This document shows, piece by piece, positions 37,700 through 47,091 of a stretch of DNA of 58,823 bases. A program made the translations under genes and the position numbers. How positions within the stretch are numbered: position 1 is the stretch's first letter; each line of letters begins with the position of its first letter. The DNA is from an uncultured Polaribacter sp. (GTDB lineage Bacteria; Bacteroidota; Bacteroidia; Flavobacteriales; Flavobacteriaceae), in NCBI RefSeq assembly GCF_947501385.1, contig NZ_CANMVP010000031.1, positions 1 through 58,823 of the forward strand. The letters run 5' to 3'. Below the pieces are notes generated by a model that ran no database searches, had not been told where the DNA came from, and saw only the letters and a list, made by a program, of their open reading frames with translations.

Positions 37700-39077
37700 T
37701 GTTTTGAGGATTTAAATTCGGGTTAAGAATTAGTTCCGATGTTGGAATGGGTAATAAAATAGCGGTCGATTTCCAATTGGATTTTATCAATGGCAAATAA
37801 CTACTTGCTTTCCCTGTTCTCTTTAGGTCAAACCATCGATGCCCTAATTCTGTAAACAGTTCATGTCTTCTTTCCTGTAATATTGCATTAAACACAGCTT
37901 CTTGATCGGTAGCGGTAGTCGCTATTAAACCTGCTCGAATTCTGATGGTATTGAGATCTTGAACAGCTCCAGATACATCCCCTAGTTTTACTCTGGCCTC
38001 TGCACGAATTAAAAATTGTTCTGCCAAACGAAACATGATGGAATATTCTTTTGATGTCGAAGTTGGCTTTTGCTCTTTGTATTTATAGGGATGATACCAA
38101 GAGTTGGATCCTTTTGAGATGGCTTTTGTCCAATTGGCTAGCCTTCCATCTGTAAAGTTAAAACTTTGAATTAAACGGTTGCTTAGTGCTACAGTTCTTG
38201 GAGGCCCACTGTTAAAAATAAAGGTAAAGCCTTCATAAGTATTGTATCCATTTGCAGCAGTAGAAAACTGCCAAAGCGTTTCAGGGCTTGTTTTTAAAAA
38301 AACTTTATTGATATTTGGCTCTAATTGATAACTTCCGCTGTTTATAATAGCGGTAGATTCCTCCAAAGCCTTTTGCCAATCTTTATGATACAAATAGACA
38401 CGTGCCAAAAGTGCTGAGGCAGCCCATTTATTAGGGCGTACTTTTTCGCTACTCGTATACTTTTCAGTCAGCAATGATTTGGATTGCACCAAATCTGCTA
38501 TGATGTTTGTATAAACCTCCTCGAAGGGCATTCGGGAAACCTTACTGTTCGTTTTATAATCTGTTGTGTCTATATAAGGGATATCCCCAAATAGATTGAC
38601 CAGATAAAAATGTAAAAAGCCTCGAACAAAATAAGCTTCTCCTAAAAATTGCTTTTTTTCTTGTGCTTTTAATTCAGAAGTTTTTTCAAGTCCTTCAATA
38701 ATTGCATTTGCGGCGTAGATAAGATTGTAACTATTTTTCCAAAGATTGGAAACATTCGTATTGGAGGCTTCTAGACTGCTCAAATAAAAAGACTGAATTT
38801 GTGGAAGAGATGTACTGTGCAAATCCAACTCATCCGCATACAAACCTAGCAAGTTATTCATGCCATTCAGCCGTCCGTTGGTGATGCCATCATCTCTAAG
38901 ATGTGCATAGATATTGGTGAGCGCAGCAGTAACCGTCCCAGCCTCTTGATAGATTTCATCTCCTGTTAGTTGGTCATTGGGCGCATCAATCTCTACAAAT
39001 GCTTCACAGGAAGATAGCAGTAGTATATAGAAAAATACCTTTGTATAAAAGTGCCATTTTTTTAAAAATTTCATCAT
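37689..39077 (-). CDS. susD: SusD/RagB nutrient-binding outer-membrane lipoprotein
   Basis: I place the start at the ATG at 39077 (or the adjacent one at 39074). This removes an upstream segment overlapping the SusC stop and puts the lipobox LLSSC in the signal. The mature protein (about 440 residues) shows the TPR-like SusD fold: LGEAYFVRGFLHFYLVNLFG and GSYQLEPNINKVFL near the middle, and the C-terminal FTELGHRWFDLKRTGKASSY typical of SusD. It forms the lid over the SusC barrel. A metalloprotease gene overlaps its end, so peptides or proteins are the likely ligand. Confidence 0.9.
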   Translation of the reverse strand: MMKFLKKWHFYTKVFFYILLLSSCEAFVEIDAPNDQLTGDEIYQEAGTVTAALTNIYAHLRDDGITNGRLNGMNNLLGLYADELDLHSTSLPQIQSFYLSSLEASNTNVSNLWKNSYNLIYAANAIIEGLEKTSELKAQEKKQFLGEAYFVRGFLHFYLVNLFGDIPYIDTTDYKTNSKVSRMPFEEVYTNIIADLVQSKSLLTEKYTSSEKVRPNKWAASALLARVYLYHKDWQKALEESTAIINSGSYQLEPNINKVFLKTSPETLWQFSTAANGYNTYEGFTFIFNSGPPRTVALSNRLIQSFNFTDGRLANWTKAISKGSNSWYHPYKYKEQKPTSTSKEYSIMFRLAEQFLIRAEARVKLGDVSGAVQDLNTIRIRAGLIATTATDQEAVFNAILQERRHELFTELGHRWFDLKRTGKASSYLPLIKSNWKSTAILLPIPTSELILNPNLNPQNNGY

Positions 39078-39084
39078 CGTGTTT

Positions 39085-42000
39085 TTAAAATGTGAGTGTT
39101 GTACCAAGTGTAAAAATTTTTAGAGGGGGAATCGTTCTGGAAGATTGTGTTTCAGGGTCTAGTCCATCGTATCCAGTAATCGTGAACAAATTTTGTCCTT
39201 GTAGGTATATTTTGCAATTCAAGCCTTTGAGCCATCTTTTGTCTAATTGATAAGACAGCGCCATCGTTTTTAATCGGATAAAGGAAGCGTCACTTATGGA
39301 GGCTGTACTGCTTAAATAATTTACATAGGCATTTAAAGCTGCTGAATTTCCTCCTGTGGTCAACCGTTGAATTTGTGTGGCATCCCCTGGCTTTTGCCAT
39401 CGATTCAGATAGGATGTGGGCAGACTGGTTAGGCTTCCTGGTAACCCAGTAACCACATAGCTTTTTCCTAATTGTTTTTTAAATTGAAACAAAAAATTGA
39501 CATCAAATCCTTTATAGGAAATAGTATTTTGCAATCCCCCAAAGAATGCTGGATTTAGATTTCTAACGACATGATTGTCATTTGGAGAAGAAATAATACC
39601 ATCCCCATTCACATCTTTAAACGTATAGAGCCCTGTTTGTGAATCTACCCCTTCCAATTGATATAATTTTTGGATATTTAGTGGCTCACCGATGACCAAT
39701 CTATTGGCATAGGTAGAGCCTTCTAGATCAGGAAACGCCAGTAAGGTATTTTTAGGAATTGAAAGATTTACCGAGCTCGTCCATTTTAAAGCATTCGTAT
39801 CAAAATTAACGGTGCTCAGTACGATCTCCCACCCTTTGTTTTCAACAGTAGCCTTCAGATTTGCATTTAAAGAACTAAAGCCAGTAGTGCCAGGAAGCGG
39901 TATACCCACGAGTTGATTGGACGATCGATTGGAATAATAACTTGAAGTTATAAATATACGGTCATTGAATAGCCCCAGTTCTAGCGCTATTTCAAATTTT
40001 TTATTGACTTCCCAACTAAAATCAGGATTGAAAAGCCTACTGGGTTCCAAACCATTGGTATTTTGATAGGTAGAAGGGTTTATCGTATACGTATTTAAAT
40101 AGCCATAATCTCCAATTTGGTCATTTCCCGTAGTTCCATAACTCCCTCTTAGTTTTCCAAAACTTAGTATTGGAAAATGGTCTTTTATATATTTTTCTTT
40201 AGAAAAAATCCATGCCGCTCCTATAGCACCAAAATTTGCGAATCTTTTATGAGGGCCAAAACGGCTTGAACCATCACGCCTTCCTGTTAGGTTTACTAAA
40301 TATTTTCTTTTATGGTTGATATGGACTCTTGCAAACAAAGCATGGTACTTATAATCACTCAAAGAGTTATTTAAAATAGTAACCGTATTGGCAGCAGCGA
40401 TGTTTTCAATGAGGCTATTGCTCGTAAATCCTCTGGCATATTGCACCAATTGATTGCTTTGATCTTCTCGAAAGGTAATCCCCACCAAAGCTTTTAGCTC
40501 TGTGTCTTTTAGTTTTAGATTCCATTGTAATTGAGGTTCCGCAATCCATGAGGTTCTGTGCGTATCGTTGTGGCGTATGGATGAAAACTCACTTCCTCTG
40601 CCATAGGCTGGATTAAATATCGTAGAAGGAGTTGTTTTCTTTTCATTTTGGTAGGTTTGTGTATAGCCTAAACTCGTAGAAAACTTCAGATTCTCCGTCA
40701 AGTTGTAACCAACAAGAAGGTTTCCTATTAAGTTTTTGGTATGGGACAAGTATTTGCCTTCCCGCTGTCTTAAAGGATTATTCCAGGTTCCATTTTCCCA
40801 ATTCAACGTTCCATCATCGGTATAAAGCTCAGGGGCGTTGGGCGTCAGTTTATAAACCTCCCTTATAAAGTCTGAGCTTACAAGGTTGTTGTTTCCTACA
40901 GCATAGTTTAGCGATAACTGTACCTGTAACTTCTCGTTTTTTGAACGATGGTTGAAGTTTGTTAAAAAGGAGGCAGTATTGTTGTGAAAGTCTCCGGGAA
41001 AAACAGTCGTTTGTTTTTGGTAGTTTCCACTTACTAAAAAGGTGGTTTGGTCATTTCCACCAGACAAAGCTCCTTGGATATTTGTGAAAAGTGCTACGTT
41101 TCCAATCAATTCTTTTTGCCAATCGGTTTCTTTAGAGGTGTCCCAAGTACCATTAATGTCGTAGGCATTGGAAGGTATCGTGGTAATACCATCATTTGCA
41201 TAGGCTTCTTTTCGCAATGCTATATGTTCTGAGGTACTTAGAAGTGGGATTGTATGGGTCACTTTGCCGAATCCACTCGATACATTCAAGCGAAAGGTTG
41301 TGTCCCCAGCTTTTCCTTTTTTAGTAGTAATGAGTACCACGCCATTGGCACCACGAGATCCATAAATAGCAGTGGCATCGGCATCTTTTAAAATTTCTAT
41401 ACTACGAATGTCTGAGGGATGAATATTATTTAATGGACTCACTCCTAATCCTGGGATGATTGTACCCGACACTTGAACATTGCCTAAAGTTGTGGACGAA
41501 AAGGGCACACCATCTACAACATACAAAGGGTCATTTCCTGTACTTCGGATGCTATTTTGACCTCTAATTTTGATGTCAAAACCTGCTCCTGGAATGCCAG
41601 AGGTTTGGGTAATTTCAACCCCTGCTACTCGCCCTTGCAATGCTCCCAAAGGATTGGAAAGCGGTTGTTGCTCCATCACAGCTTGTGTCACCTTTGCAAT
41701 ACTTCCTGTACGTTCTTTTTCGGTTACTTTATAATAGCCTGCATTTAAGATGACTTCATCTAATAGCGTAACATTTTCTTGAAGTTGCATGTGTATGGTT
41801 GTACGTTGGTGAACCGGAATGGTTTGTGTTGCATAGCCAAGTGCGGAAAACACCAGAATATCTGTAGACTTCGCAAGGATACTATAGCGACCCTCAAAAT
41901 CGGAAATACTGCCTTTGTGGGTGTTTTTAATTTGAATGCTGGCTCCTACGATGGGCACTCCATGAGTATCTGTAATCACGCCTTTGATCTCCGTTTGTTG

Positions 42001-42135
42001 GATTTTAAAAAGCGTATCAGTTGTATGGTGCAAATTGGCAGTATTTGCGAATGTATTTGTAAAAAAAAGGGAAAGAAATCCATAAAAAATACAGCATAAG
42101 AGATTCTTACCTGTACACATTGCATTATTTTTCAT
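39085..42135 (-). CDS. susC: SusC/RagA-type TonB-linked outer-membrane protein
   Basis: The 1,016-residue receptor has a signal peptide (about 1-30), a CarboxypepD_reg-like domain (about 45-130), a plug with the SusC signature TDEVILN-like region and YVVDGVPFSS, IEILKDADATAIYGSRGANG and VVLITTKKGK, and a C-terminal barrel ending TLTF. It pairs with SusD for TonB-driven import. The tandem with SusD and a metalloprotease suggests peptide uptake. Convergent with the MauE module, it may be controlled by the AraC regulator. Confidence 0.9.
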   Translation of the reverse strand: MKNNAMCTGKNLLCCIFYGFLSLFFTNTFANTANLHHTTDTLFKIQQTEIKGVITDTHGVPIVGASIQIKNTHKGSISDFEGRYSILAKSTDILVFSALGYATQTIPVHQRTTIHMQLQENVTLLDEVILNAGYYKVTEKERTGSIAKVTQAVMEQQPLSNPLGALQGRVAGVEITQTSGIPGAGFDIKIRGQNSIRSTGNDPLYVVDGVPFSSTTLGNVQVSGTIIPGLGVSPLNNIHPSDIRSIEILKDADATAIYGSRGANGVVLITTKKGKAGDTTFRLNVSSGFGKVTHTIPLLSTSEHIALRKEAYANDGITTIPSNAYDINGTWDTSKETDWQKELIGNVALFTNIQGALSGGNDQTTFLVSGNYQKQTTVFPGDFHNNTASFLTNFNHRSKNEKLQVQLSLNYAVGNNNLVSSDFIREVYKLTPNAPELYTDDGTLNWENGTWNNPLRQREGKYLSHTKNLIGNLLVGYNLTENLKFSTSLGYTQTYQNEKKTTPSTIFNPAYGRGSEFSSIRHNDTHRTSWIAEPQLQWNLKLKDTELKALVGITFREDQSNQLVQYARGFTSNSLIENIAAANTVTILNNSLSDYKYHALFARVHINHKRKYLVNLTGRRDGSSRFGPHKRFANFGAIGAAWIFSKEKYIKDHFPILSFGKLRGSYGTTGNDQIGDYGYLNTYTINPSTYQNTNGLEPSRLFNPDFSWEVNKKFEIALELGLFNDRIFITSSYYSNRSSNQLVGIPLPGTTGFSSLNANLKATVENKGWEIVLSTVNFDTNALKWTSSVNLSIPKNTLLAFPDLEGSTYANRLVIGEPLNIQKLYQLEGVDSQTGLYTFKDVNGDGIISSPNDNHVVRNLNPAFFGGLQNTISYKGFDVNFLFQFKKQLGKSYVVTGLPGSLTSLPTSYLNRWQKPGDATQIQRLTTGGNSAALNAYVNYLSSTASISDASFIRLKTMALSYQLDKRWLKGLNCKIYLQGQNLFTITGYDGLDPETQSSRTIPPLKIFTLGTTLTF

Positions 42136-42612
42136 AATTTTGAGTTAGGTTGAACAATAAGTTGTTTGATTGGAATTTGCCTACTAATGACCCTGCAAAA
42201 GTTGGTTAGGAGGTTTTTTTATAAGGGTTTTACCATAGGCAAATGGGTTTTTAGACGTTTTCTTTTCCTTAAAAATGGTGTATAGCTGGTTTTGGAGTAT
42301 ACCTCGCTTAGCTGTTTAGCATGTTCTACCTAGTTGAAGTTGCTTTAGAAAATGAGACGAACACCTCATTAAAGCCAAAATGTATGGATACAAAAAGGCG
42401 CGGAACTCAACTTATCACACTAGAGGTACTGGTATACCATGCACCGATAAGAGAGCCCACGCCCGGGTACGTGAGCCTATCTACTTATCATCTCAAGTGC
42501 AAAAATTACCAGTTTTCTAGTGAGAGAATCAAAGCGAAAGCTTCAAATATTTTCTATACGAAGAATCGCAAATATATGTAATGAAATACAAATATAGAAT
42601 AAATATTTAAAT
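42136..42612. other. Intergenic stretch between SusC and the cassette-array regulator
   Basis: The SusC promoter should be here (minus strand), but no exact -7 box was found. An imperfect hairpin centred on CCCGGG lies near 42451-42478. An open frame at 42321-42581 has no family-like features and I do not call it. Confidence 0.4.
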
Positions 42613-42638
42613 GCGGTAACAAAACACCGCAATTTTTT
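42613..42638 (+). terminator. Hairpin with T-run ahead of the small XRE gene
   Basis: GCGGT (42613-42617) pairs with ACCGC (42626-42630), followed by AATTTTTT. It could be a terminator of upstream transcription or, being 38 bp before the XRE gene, an operator-like palindrome for it. Confidence 0.5.
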
Positions 42639-42675
42639 AAAATATTTATAGCAACTTCATTACTCGTTTGAGCAT

Positions 42676-42930
42676 ATGAAAAAAATATATAAGCAAAAAA
42701 TTTTAATTCTATTTGGAAAGCGTCTTAAAGAATTACGTTTACAGAGAAAATTAAGTTTAAGAGATTTAGCAAAAGAGTGTGATTTAGATAATAGTTACAT
42801 TAGTAAGGTAGAAATGGGTAAAATTAATATACAATTTGGGACAATTATTGAGCTATCTGGTGGACTTAAAGTTCATCCTTCGGAGCTTTTTAATTTCAAA
42901 CATGAGTGGAAAGACGAAATGTTTGAATAA
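42676..42930 (+). CDS. Small XRE-family helix-turn-helix regulator
   Basis: The 84-residue protein is essentially one XRE HTH (about 10-70): FGKRLKELRLQRKLSLRDLA and KECDLDNSYISKVEMGKIN. It resembles controller-type regulators and has no effector domain. It lies immediately left of the cassette array (43188 onward), on the same strand, with a palindrome just upstream and three 16-bp repeats just downstream. It could regulate array expression or be the product of a partly lost first cassette. That role is inference. Confidence 0.8.
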   Translation: MKKIYKQKILILFGKRLKELRLQRKLSLRDLAKECDLDNSYISKVEMGKINIQFGTIIELSGGLKVHPSELFNFKHEWKDEMFE

Positions 42931-42934
42931 TTTT

Positions 42935-42982
42935 TTTAGATCCTGACTTCTTTAGATCCTGACTTCTTTAGATCCTGACTTC
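42935..42982 (+). repeat. Three perfect 16-bp tandem repeats
   Basis: TTTAGATCCTGACTTC is repeated three times without interruption (42935-42950, 42951-42966, 42967-42982) right after the XRE stop. It occurs nowhere else that I saw in the window. It marks where the leftmost cassette-site element has lost its left part. Confidence 0.9.
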
Positions 42983-43004
42983 TGTTTTAGTCCAAACACT
43001 TTGA

Positions 43005-43190
43005 AATTTTAGATACTTCTATTGATACGGCACTGATATAAGAGTTTATAATAAATCTATCTATATTGCATTTTGTAAGAATTTTATCATTCTAAAATAA
43101 ATTCTATTGTAGTAATAAATCAACAGAGCTTCCGTATATCCAATGGTAATGGCTGTATAAGAGGATAAAAGTTCCACATATAACGAGTTG
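43005..43190 (+). repeat. Site element E0 (family A, left half missing)
   Basis: The last ~140 bp are nearly the same as E5 (TTTGTAAGAATTTTATCATT and CAACAGAGCTTCCG stretches) and end in ATAACGAG|TTG. The left end with the TATATGGCG hairpin is absent. It would be the site of a lost cassette to the left. Confidence 0.7.
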
Positions 43191-43215
43191 CCACCAATTT
43201 GAAGAAACATTAAGA

Positions 43216-43650
43216 ATGCCATATACAACAGATACAGAAATTGAAATTGAATTAAAAGAGGAATTGACTTCCACTTATATTATTTCTTCACAACATAGAG
43301 CAACTGGAAATCCGAACAAAACAGTTTGGACAATAGACTTTAATGATGAAGTTGAATGTTTTAAAATATCAAAAACTTCAGAATGGATTCAAGATAACTA
43401 TGGTTGGGGAATAAAAGTAATAGATTCAATTATACAGTACATTGGTCATAATTTTGAAAATGAAACACTTAAATTAGCGAAATTCGTTGATGGAAATAAA
43501 AATGATAAATGGCACGGTTATCCAGCCGATTATTTAAGAAGGTCACAGGATAGACCACCAACATTTGTACTTAAAAGTTGGGTAGACCAAGGATACTTAA
43601 CTAAAGCTAAAATGAATAAAATAAGAAGAGGACAAATATGCAGCCTTTAA
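43216..43650 (+). CDS. Cassette C1 gene a: unrecognised protein
   Basis: The 144-residue soluble protein shows segments WHGYPADYLRRSQDRPPTF and VLKSWVDQGYLTKAKMNKI. I do not recognise a named family. Its stop overlaps the start of the next gene by 13 bases, so the two are translated together and probably act as a pair within one cassette. There is no signal peptide or membrane segment. The start is 26 bp after the cassette boundary, a spacing shared with the other cassettes, which supports it. Confidence 0.6.
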   Translation: MPYTTDTEIEIELKEELTSTYIISSQHRATGNPNKTVWTIDFNDEVECFKISKTSEWIQDNYGWGIKVIDSIIQYIGHNFENETLKLAKFVDGNKNDKWHGYPADYLRRSQDRPPTFVLKSWVDQGYLTKAKMNKIRRGQICSL

Positions 43651-44924
43651 AAATAAGTATAAAAGGAGATTATTATGACTGCCAAATGTATCGTGGCAGA
43701 TTATACCTATGGGATTTTAATGGAGGACTTAAAGTTTACGATTGGTCTGCTATTGTTCAAAGCTTAATAAAAAAAGAAACAGACAAGATAGCTTTAACTT
43801 TTAGTTTTTTAGATGGTAATTATCTTTATAAGACTTCACTAATTGAGTTATTTAAAGATATTGATTTTAAGCGTTTATTGTTAAAAAAGTTCAAACGTGT
43901 AGAAAGTAAAACTTATGAAATAACAGAAAAAAAATTAGCGAAATTTCTTATTGGAGAACAAGAAACACCAACTGGAATTTTACCTACTGATACTGAAATT
44001 TACAGTAATCAATTATATTTCATACACGAAAAAGGACTTTTTTCAGGTTCTGCTCATCGAGCGAAATCAGAAAAATATCCTGTAAGTTCAAGACCAACTA
44101 AACTTTGGGATTGTAATTTACTTTCGATAAAAGCTAATAAATATCCTCAACTTGCTTTATCTGGTGGAGATGAAGGATTATTTGAATTAAATACATCAAG
44201 AGCCCAACCAAAAAACTTAAAGAAAGTAGAGAGTAAAAAACCAATTTATCAAATAAGTAATGAGCATTCCTCTTTTTCAAATTATTCATATCTGAACATT
44301 TATAATACATCACTTGTAAAAGGGTCATTTTTAGCAACATTTAAATGGGATAATATAGAACCAATAATTGGTAAATTAGATATTGCACGAAATTTTGAAT
44401 CAAAGCTCACAGATAAAACAATATTTAATACAAAATCAAAACAACATTTCGTGAGTTGGGGAATTGCAGACAAAATATATAAAGCTAGAAATGGTGGTTT
44501 TGAAATAATTAAATATAACAACTATGCTGACAAAGAAAAAGGAGAAGAGAAATTTGAAAAATTAACTTCCTTTAATCTGCAAGCTTGGAAAGGTAAAGTC
44601 ACAAATGGAGGAAGTGCTTACTTTGGAAATATAGTTGAATGTGAAAATGCACTAATTGTTATATTAAGTGACAATCAAGTTATTACGATTCCAGGACCAA
44701 TTACTCGATGGAGAGTTTACCCAAGGTCTATGAATTATGAAAATCATTTACACGTCATTCTTGATAATTCTATAGATATTTATTCTTTTAATCAAGATTA
44801 CTTTTTAAACCAAGAAGATAAAACTATTGGAATTCAATTTAGAAACGAAAAGCCCAAATGGTCACCAAGAACAAGTTATTTTGAAGATACAAACGAAAGT
44901 TTATTCGATGATTTACCATTCTGA
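43638..44924 (+). CDS. Cassette C1 gene b: unrecognised beta-rich protein
   Basis: The 428-residue soluble protein is rich in beta-strand-like segments with aromatic residues (YRGRLYLWDFNGGLKVYDW, NQLYFIHEKGLFSG, LALSGGDEGLFEL, IDIYSFNQDYF). A propeller-like fold is plausible but not proven. It overlaps gene a, forming the only overlapping gene pair in the array. I cannot assign a function. Its co-occurrence with gene a in one cassette suggests a two-component unit, for example an effector with a sensor or partner. Confidence 0.6.
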   Translation: MQPLKISIKGDYYDCQMYRGRLYLWDFNGGLKVYDWSAIVQSLIKKETDKIALTFSFLDGNYLYKTSLIELFKDIDFKRLLLKKFKRVESKTYEITEKKLAKFLIGEQETPTGILPTDTEIYSNQLYFIHEKGLFSGSAHRAKSEKYPVSSRPTKLWDCNLLSIKANKYPQLALSGGDEGLFELNTSRAQPKNLKKVESKKPIYQISNEHSSFSNYSYLNIYNTSLVKGSFLATFKWDNIEPIIGKLDIARNFESKLTDKTIFNTKSKQHFVSWGIADKIYKARNGGFEIIKYNNYADKEKGEEKFEKLTSFNLQAWKGKVTNGGSAYFGNIVECENALIVILSDNQVITIPGPITRWRVYPRSMNYENHLHVILDNSIDIYSFNQDYFLNQEDKTIGIQFRNEKPKWSPRTSYFEDTNESLFDDLPF

Positions 44925-44932
44925 CAAAAAAA

Positions 44933-45280
44933 CTGGTGGCAATAACTAAGTATATGGCGTGCCGATAGGCCAACGCTATATATTCTGTTGACTGATCCGG
45001 GAAGTTTTTAGATAAGGGGGAAATCGAGGTTTTGGGTAATACTTATGGGAAGAAGTACTGCGTATACTCTTTTCTATTTTGTGTCCATTTGTTAAGTTTA
45101 AGCACTTCTATCGCTGCGATACTTAAAGAAGCGTTTACAATAAATCTATCTATATTGCAGATGGTAAGTTTTTTTATACTTTTACAATAAAAGTTAGTGT
45201 AGCTATAAGCTAATAAAACTTCCGTATATCCAATGGTAATGGCTGTATAAGAGGATAAAAGTTCCACATATAACGAGTTG
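44933..45280 (+). repeat. Site element E1 (family A) of cassette C1
   Basis: The cassette-specific left arm ACTGGTGGCAA (44932-44942) is the inverse of TTGCCACCA at the start of C1 (43188-43196). Core 44941-45280 holds the hairpin 44951-44982 (GGCGT/ACGC arms with a GATA loop). It ends in ACGAG|TTG at 45277/45278. Compared with C1's start, the stem has C opposite A at position 10. Confidence 0.85.
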
Positions 45281-45307
45281 TAAGCAATTTGAGAAAACCG
45301 AAAAACA

Positions 45308-45850
45308 TTGAAAAAAACACTTAACAAAATTCTATTTCCTTTCAATGTCTTAATGACTGCTATCGGACTAATAAACTTTGGAGACGATATATTTCCAGCT
45401 ATGGTTAAATGGGCTGATTTCATAAAATTTGGACTGGAATTAGTAAAAAAAATAAGAGATTTTTTTCTTTTTCCAATTACATTTCCAATTGATAAACTAT
45501 TTGACCTTGAATTATTGGAATGGTATAAAAGTTACTTATTTATTGGATTTCTTTTCTTAAGCACTTTTAATTTTTCATATAAGAAAATTTGTGGTGGATT
45601 TAGTTCAAGTTCTTTTATAATGCTCTGTTTTGGAAAACAAAGATGGAGAATTGCTCTAATGATTCTATTAAGAATATTCGTTTGGCCAATATTCATTTTC
45701 GAACTAATATCTCACTATATAAAAGGAGATTATAAACGAAAACACAATGTTTATACATTATGGGGAAAATACCTGTTTTGGGTTTTAATAACTACTATTC
45801 TAATAGTCTTTCTAAATTGGATTTGGATTAGATTTAGCATTAATTTATAA
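45308..45850 (+). CDS. Cassette C2 gene a: integral membrane protein
   Basis: The 180-residue protein has about four hydrophobic segments (about 10-28, 74-94, 117-135, 152-174). The positively charged loop KGDYKRKHNVYTLWGK lies between the third and fourth. No known family is recognised. It is followed 9 bp later by the HNH gene, within one cassette, so it could be its partner (for instance a membrane-anchored effector or immunity protein). The start lies 27 bp after the cassette boundary. Confidence 0.65.
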   Translation: MKKTLNKILFPFNVLMTAIGLINFGDDIFPAMVKWADFIKFGLELVKKIRDFFLFPITFPIDKLFDLELLEWYKSYLFIGFLFLSTFNFSYKKICGGFSSSSFIMLCFGKQRWRIALMILLRIFVWPIFIFELISHYIKGDYKRKHNVYTLWGKYLFWVLITTILIVFLNWIWIRFSINL

Positions 45851-45859
45851 TAATAAACT

Positions 45860-46708
45860 GTGGGTGGAATAAAATCTGAACTTATTGAATTTGATTTAAC
45901 AAAAGAAAACTGCTTTGTTTGTGGAAAACCAGCTGATACAGTTGAACATCTTTTTCCAAAATGGCTTCAAAATAAATTTAATCTTTGGGATCAAGATATT
46001 ACAGTATCCAATCAAACGAATGTAAAATATAGGCAACTTATTATTCCTGCTTGTAAAAAATGTAATAACGTTACTTATGGGCAATTAGAGCAGAAAATAA
46101 AATCCAACAAAGCAGATGAAAAAGATATTTGGAGATGGGCTAATAAACTGCATTTTGGATTAAGACTAAAAGACACATTTTTAGAAGCTGACAGAAAAAA
46201 CCCTGGAAAAAAGATATCAGACATTTATGAATTAAATGATGCATTGGAACAAAGTAGGCATTATCTGCATTGTATAACTGGAGAATTCTCTTGCTATCCT
46301 GACCCTTTTGGTTCAGTTTTCAAATTTGAATTTGAGGAGGAACAATCTTTTAATTTCATACACATATTACAATCCAGCTCAATTTATATTTGTCTGGGTA
46401 AAGTCTTATATATTGTATTTGTTACAGATGGACAATTAATGAAAAAAGAAGCTTCTGGAATTATTGAAGATTACAATTCAATCATTAGTAAAGATTATAA
46501 AATACAAGATGTATTATTTTTTTATGCGAAATGCGTTTATTATTTAGAGCAACATAAATATTCAAACCCAATTGTTTTTTCTGGAAAAGGAATTGCGAAA
46601 ATAGGTAGTTCAACCTTAAGAAAAACAAAACCATTAGATAAAGAAATGTTTAATGCAATTTGTGAAAGGTTTGGTATAACTTGGATTGATGAAAGTACTC
46701 TAAAATAA
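45860..46708 (+). CDS. Cassette C2 gene b: HNH-type nuclease-like protein (GTG start)
   Basis: The 282-residue protein has an N-terminal zinc/HNH-like region: C18-x2-C21, EHLFPKW with H30, and C65-x2-C68 followed by NN in IPACKKCNNVTYGQLE. This is the pattern of HNH endonucleases with zinc-binding ribbons. The C-terminal 180 residues have no recognised domain. The only plausible start in frame is GTG at 45860, nine bases after the membrane protein stop. DNA cleavage activity is inferred from the motif only. Confidence 0.65.
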   Translation: MGGIKSELIEFDLTKENCFVCGKPADTVEHLFPKWLQNKFNLWDQDITVSNQTNVKYRQLIIPACKKCNNVTYGQLEQKIKSNKADEKDIWRWANKLHFGLRLKDTFLEADRKNPGKKISDIYELNDALEQSRHYLHCITGEFSCYPDPFGSVFKFEFEEEQSFNFIHILQSSSIYICLGKVLYIVFVTDGQLMKKEASGIIEDYNSIISKDYKIQDVLFFYAKCVYYLEQHKYSNPIVFSGKGIAKIGSSTLRKTKPLDKEMFNAICERFGITWIDESTLK

Positions 46709-47057
46709 AAACTGCTTACAATAACTAAGTATATGGCGTGCCGATAGGCCAACGCTATCTATTCTGTTGACTGCTCCTGGAAGTTTTTAGATAAGGGGGA
46801 AATCGAGGTTTTGGGTGTTACTTTGAGAAGAAGTACTGCGTGTTATCTTTTCGATTTTGTGTGCATTTGTTAAGTTTAGGCACTTATATTGGTACAACAA
46901 TTACAGAAGGGTTTACAATAAATCTATCTCTATTGCAGGTGGTAGGAATTTTTATCTTTTTACAGTAAAAGCTGGCGTGGTAATACATCAACAAAACTTT
47001 TGTATAGTCGATTGTGATGGCTGTATAATAGGGTAAAAGTTCCGCATATAACGAGTT
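46709..47057 (+). repeat. Site element E2 (family A) of cassette C2
   Basis: The left arm TGCTTACAA matches TTGTAAGCA at the start of C2 (45278-45286) in inverse. The core is 46720-47057, ending ACGAG|TTACC. The stem again has C opposite A at position 10. The internal stem TTTTATCTTTTT / GGGTAAAAG keeps pairing through G-U changes. Confidence 0.85.
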
Positions 47058-47091
47058 ACCTGCAAGCTGAACACACAATAACCAATAAAAA

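Noticed and set aside
42321..42581. 86-residue plus-strand ORF upstream of the small XRE gene
   Set aside because: There is no recognisable domain and no clear ribosome binding site, it spans the CCCGGG hairpin, and its composition is unlike neighbouring genes.
44951..44982. Left hairpin of family A elements as a rho-independent terminator
   Set aside because: No T-run follows on either strand, so a structural or recombination role is more likely.
45043..45423. Minus-strand ORFs of 62-126 residues repeated within each family A element (for example with NIDRFIVNASVSIVAIEV)
   Set aside because: They recur because the element itself is repeated. Copies E6 and E10 shift or truncate them, substitutions are not concentrated at third codon positions, and the sequence is better explained by structure.
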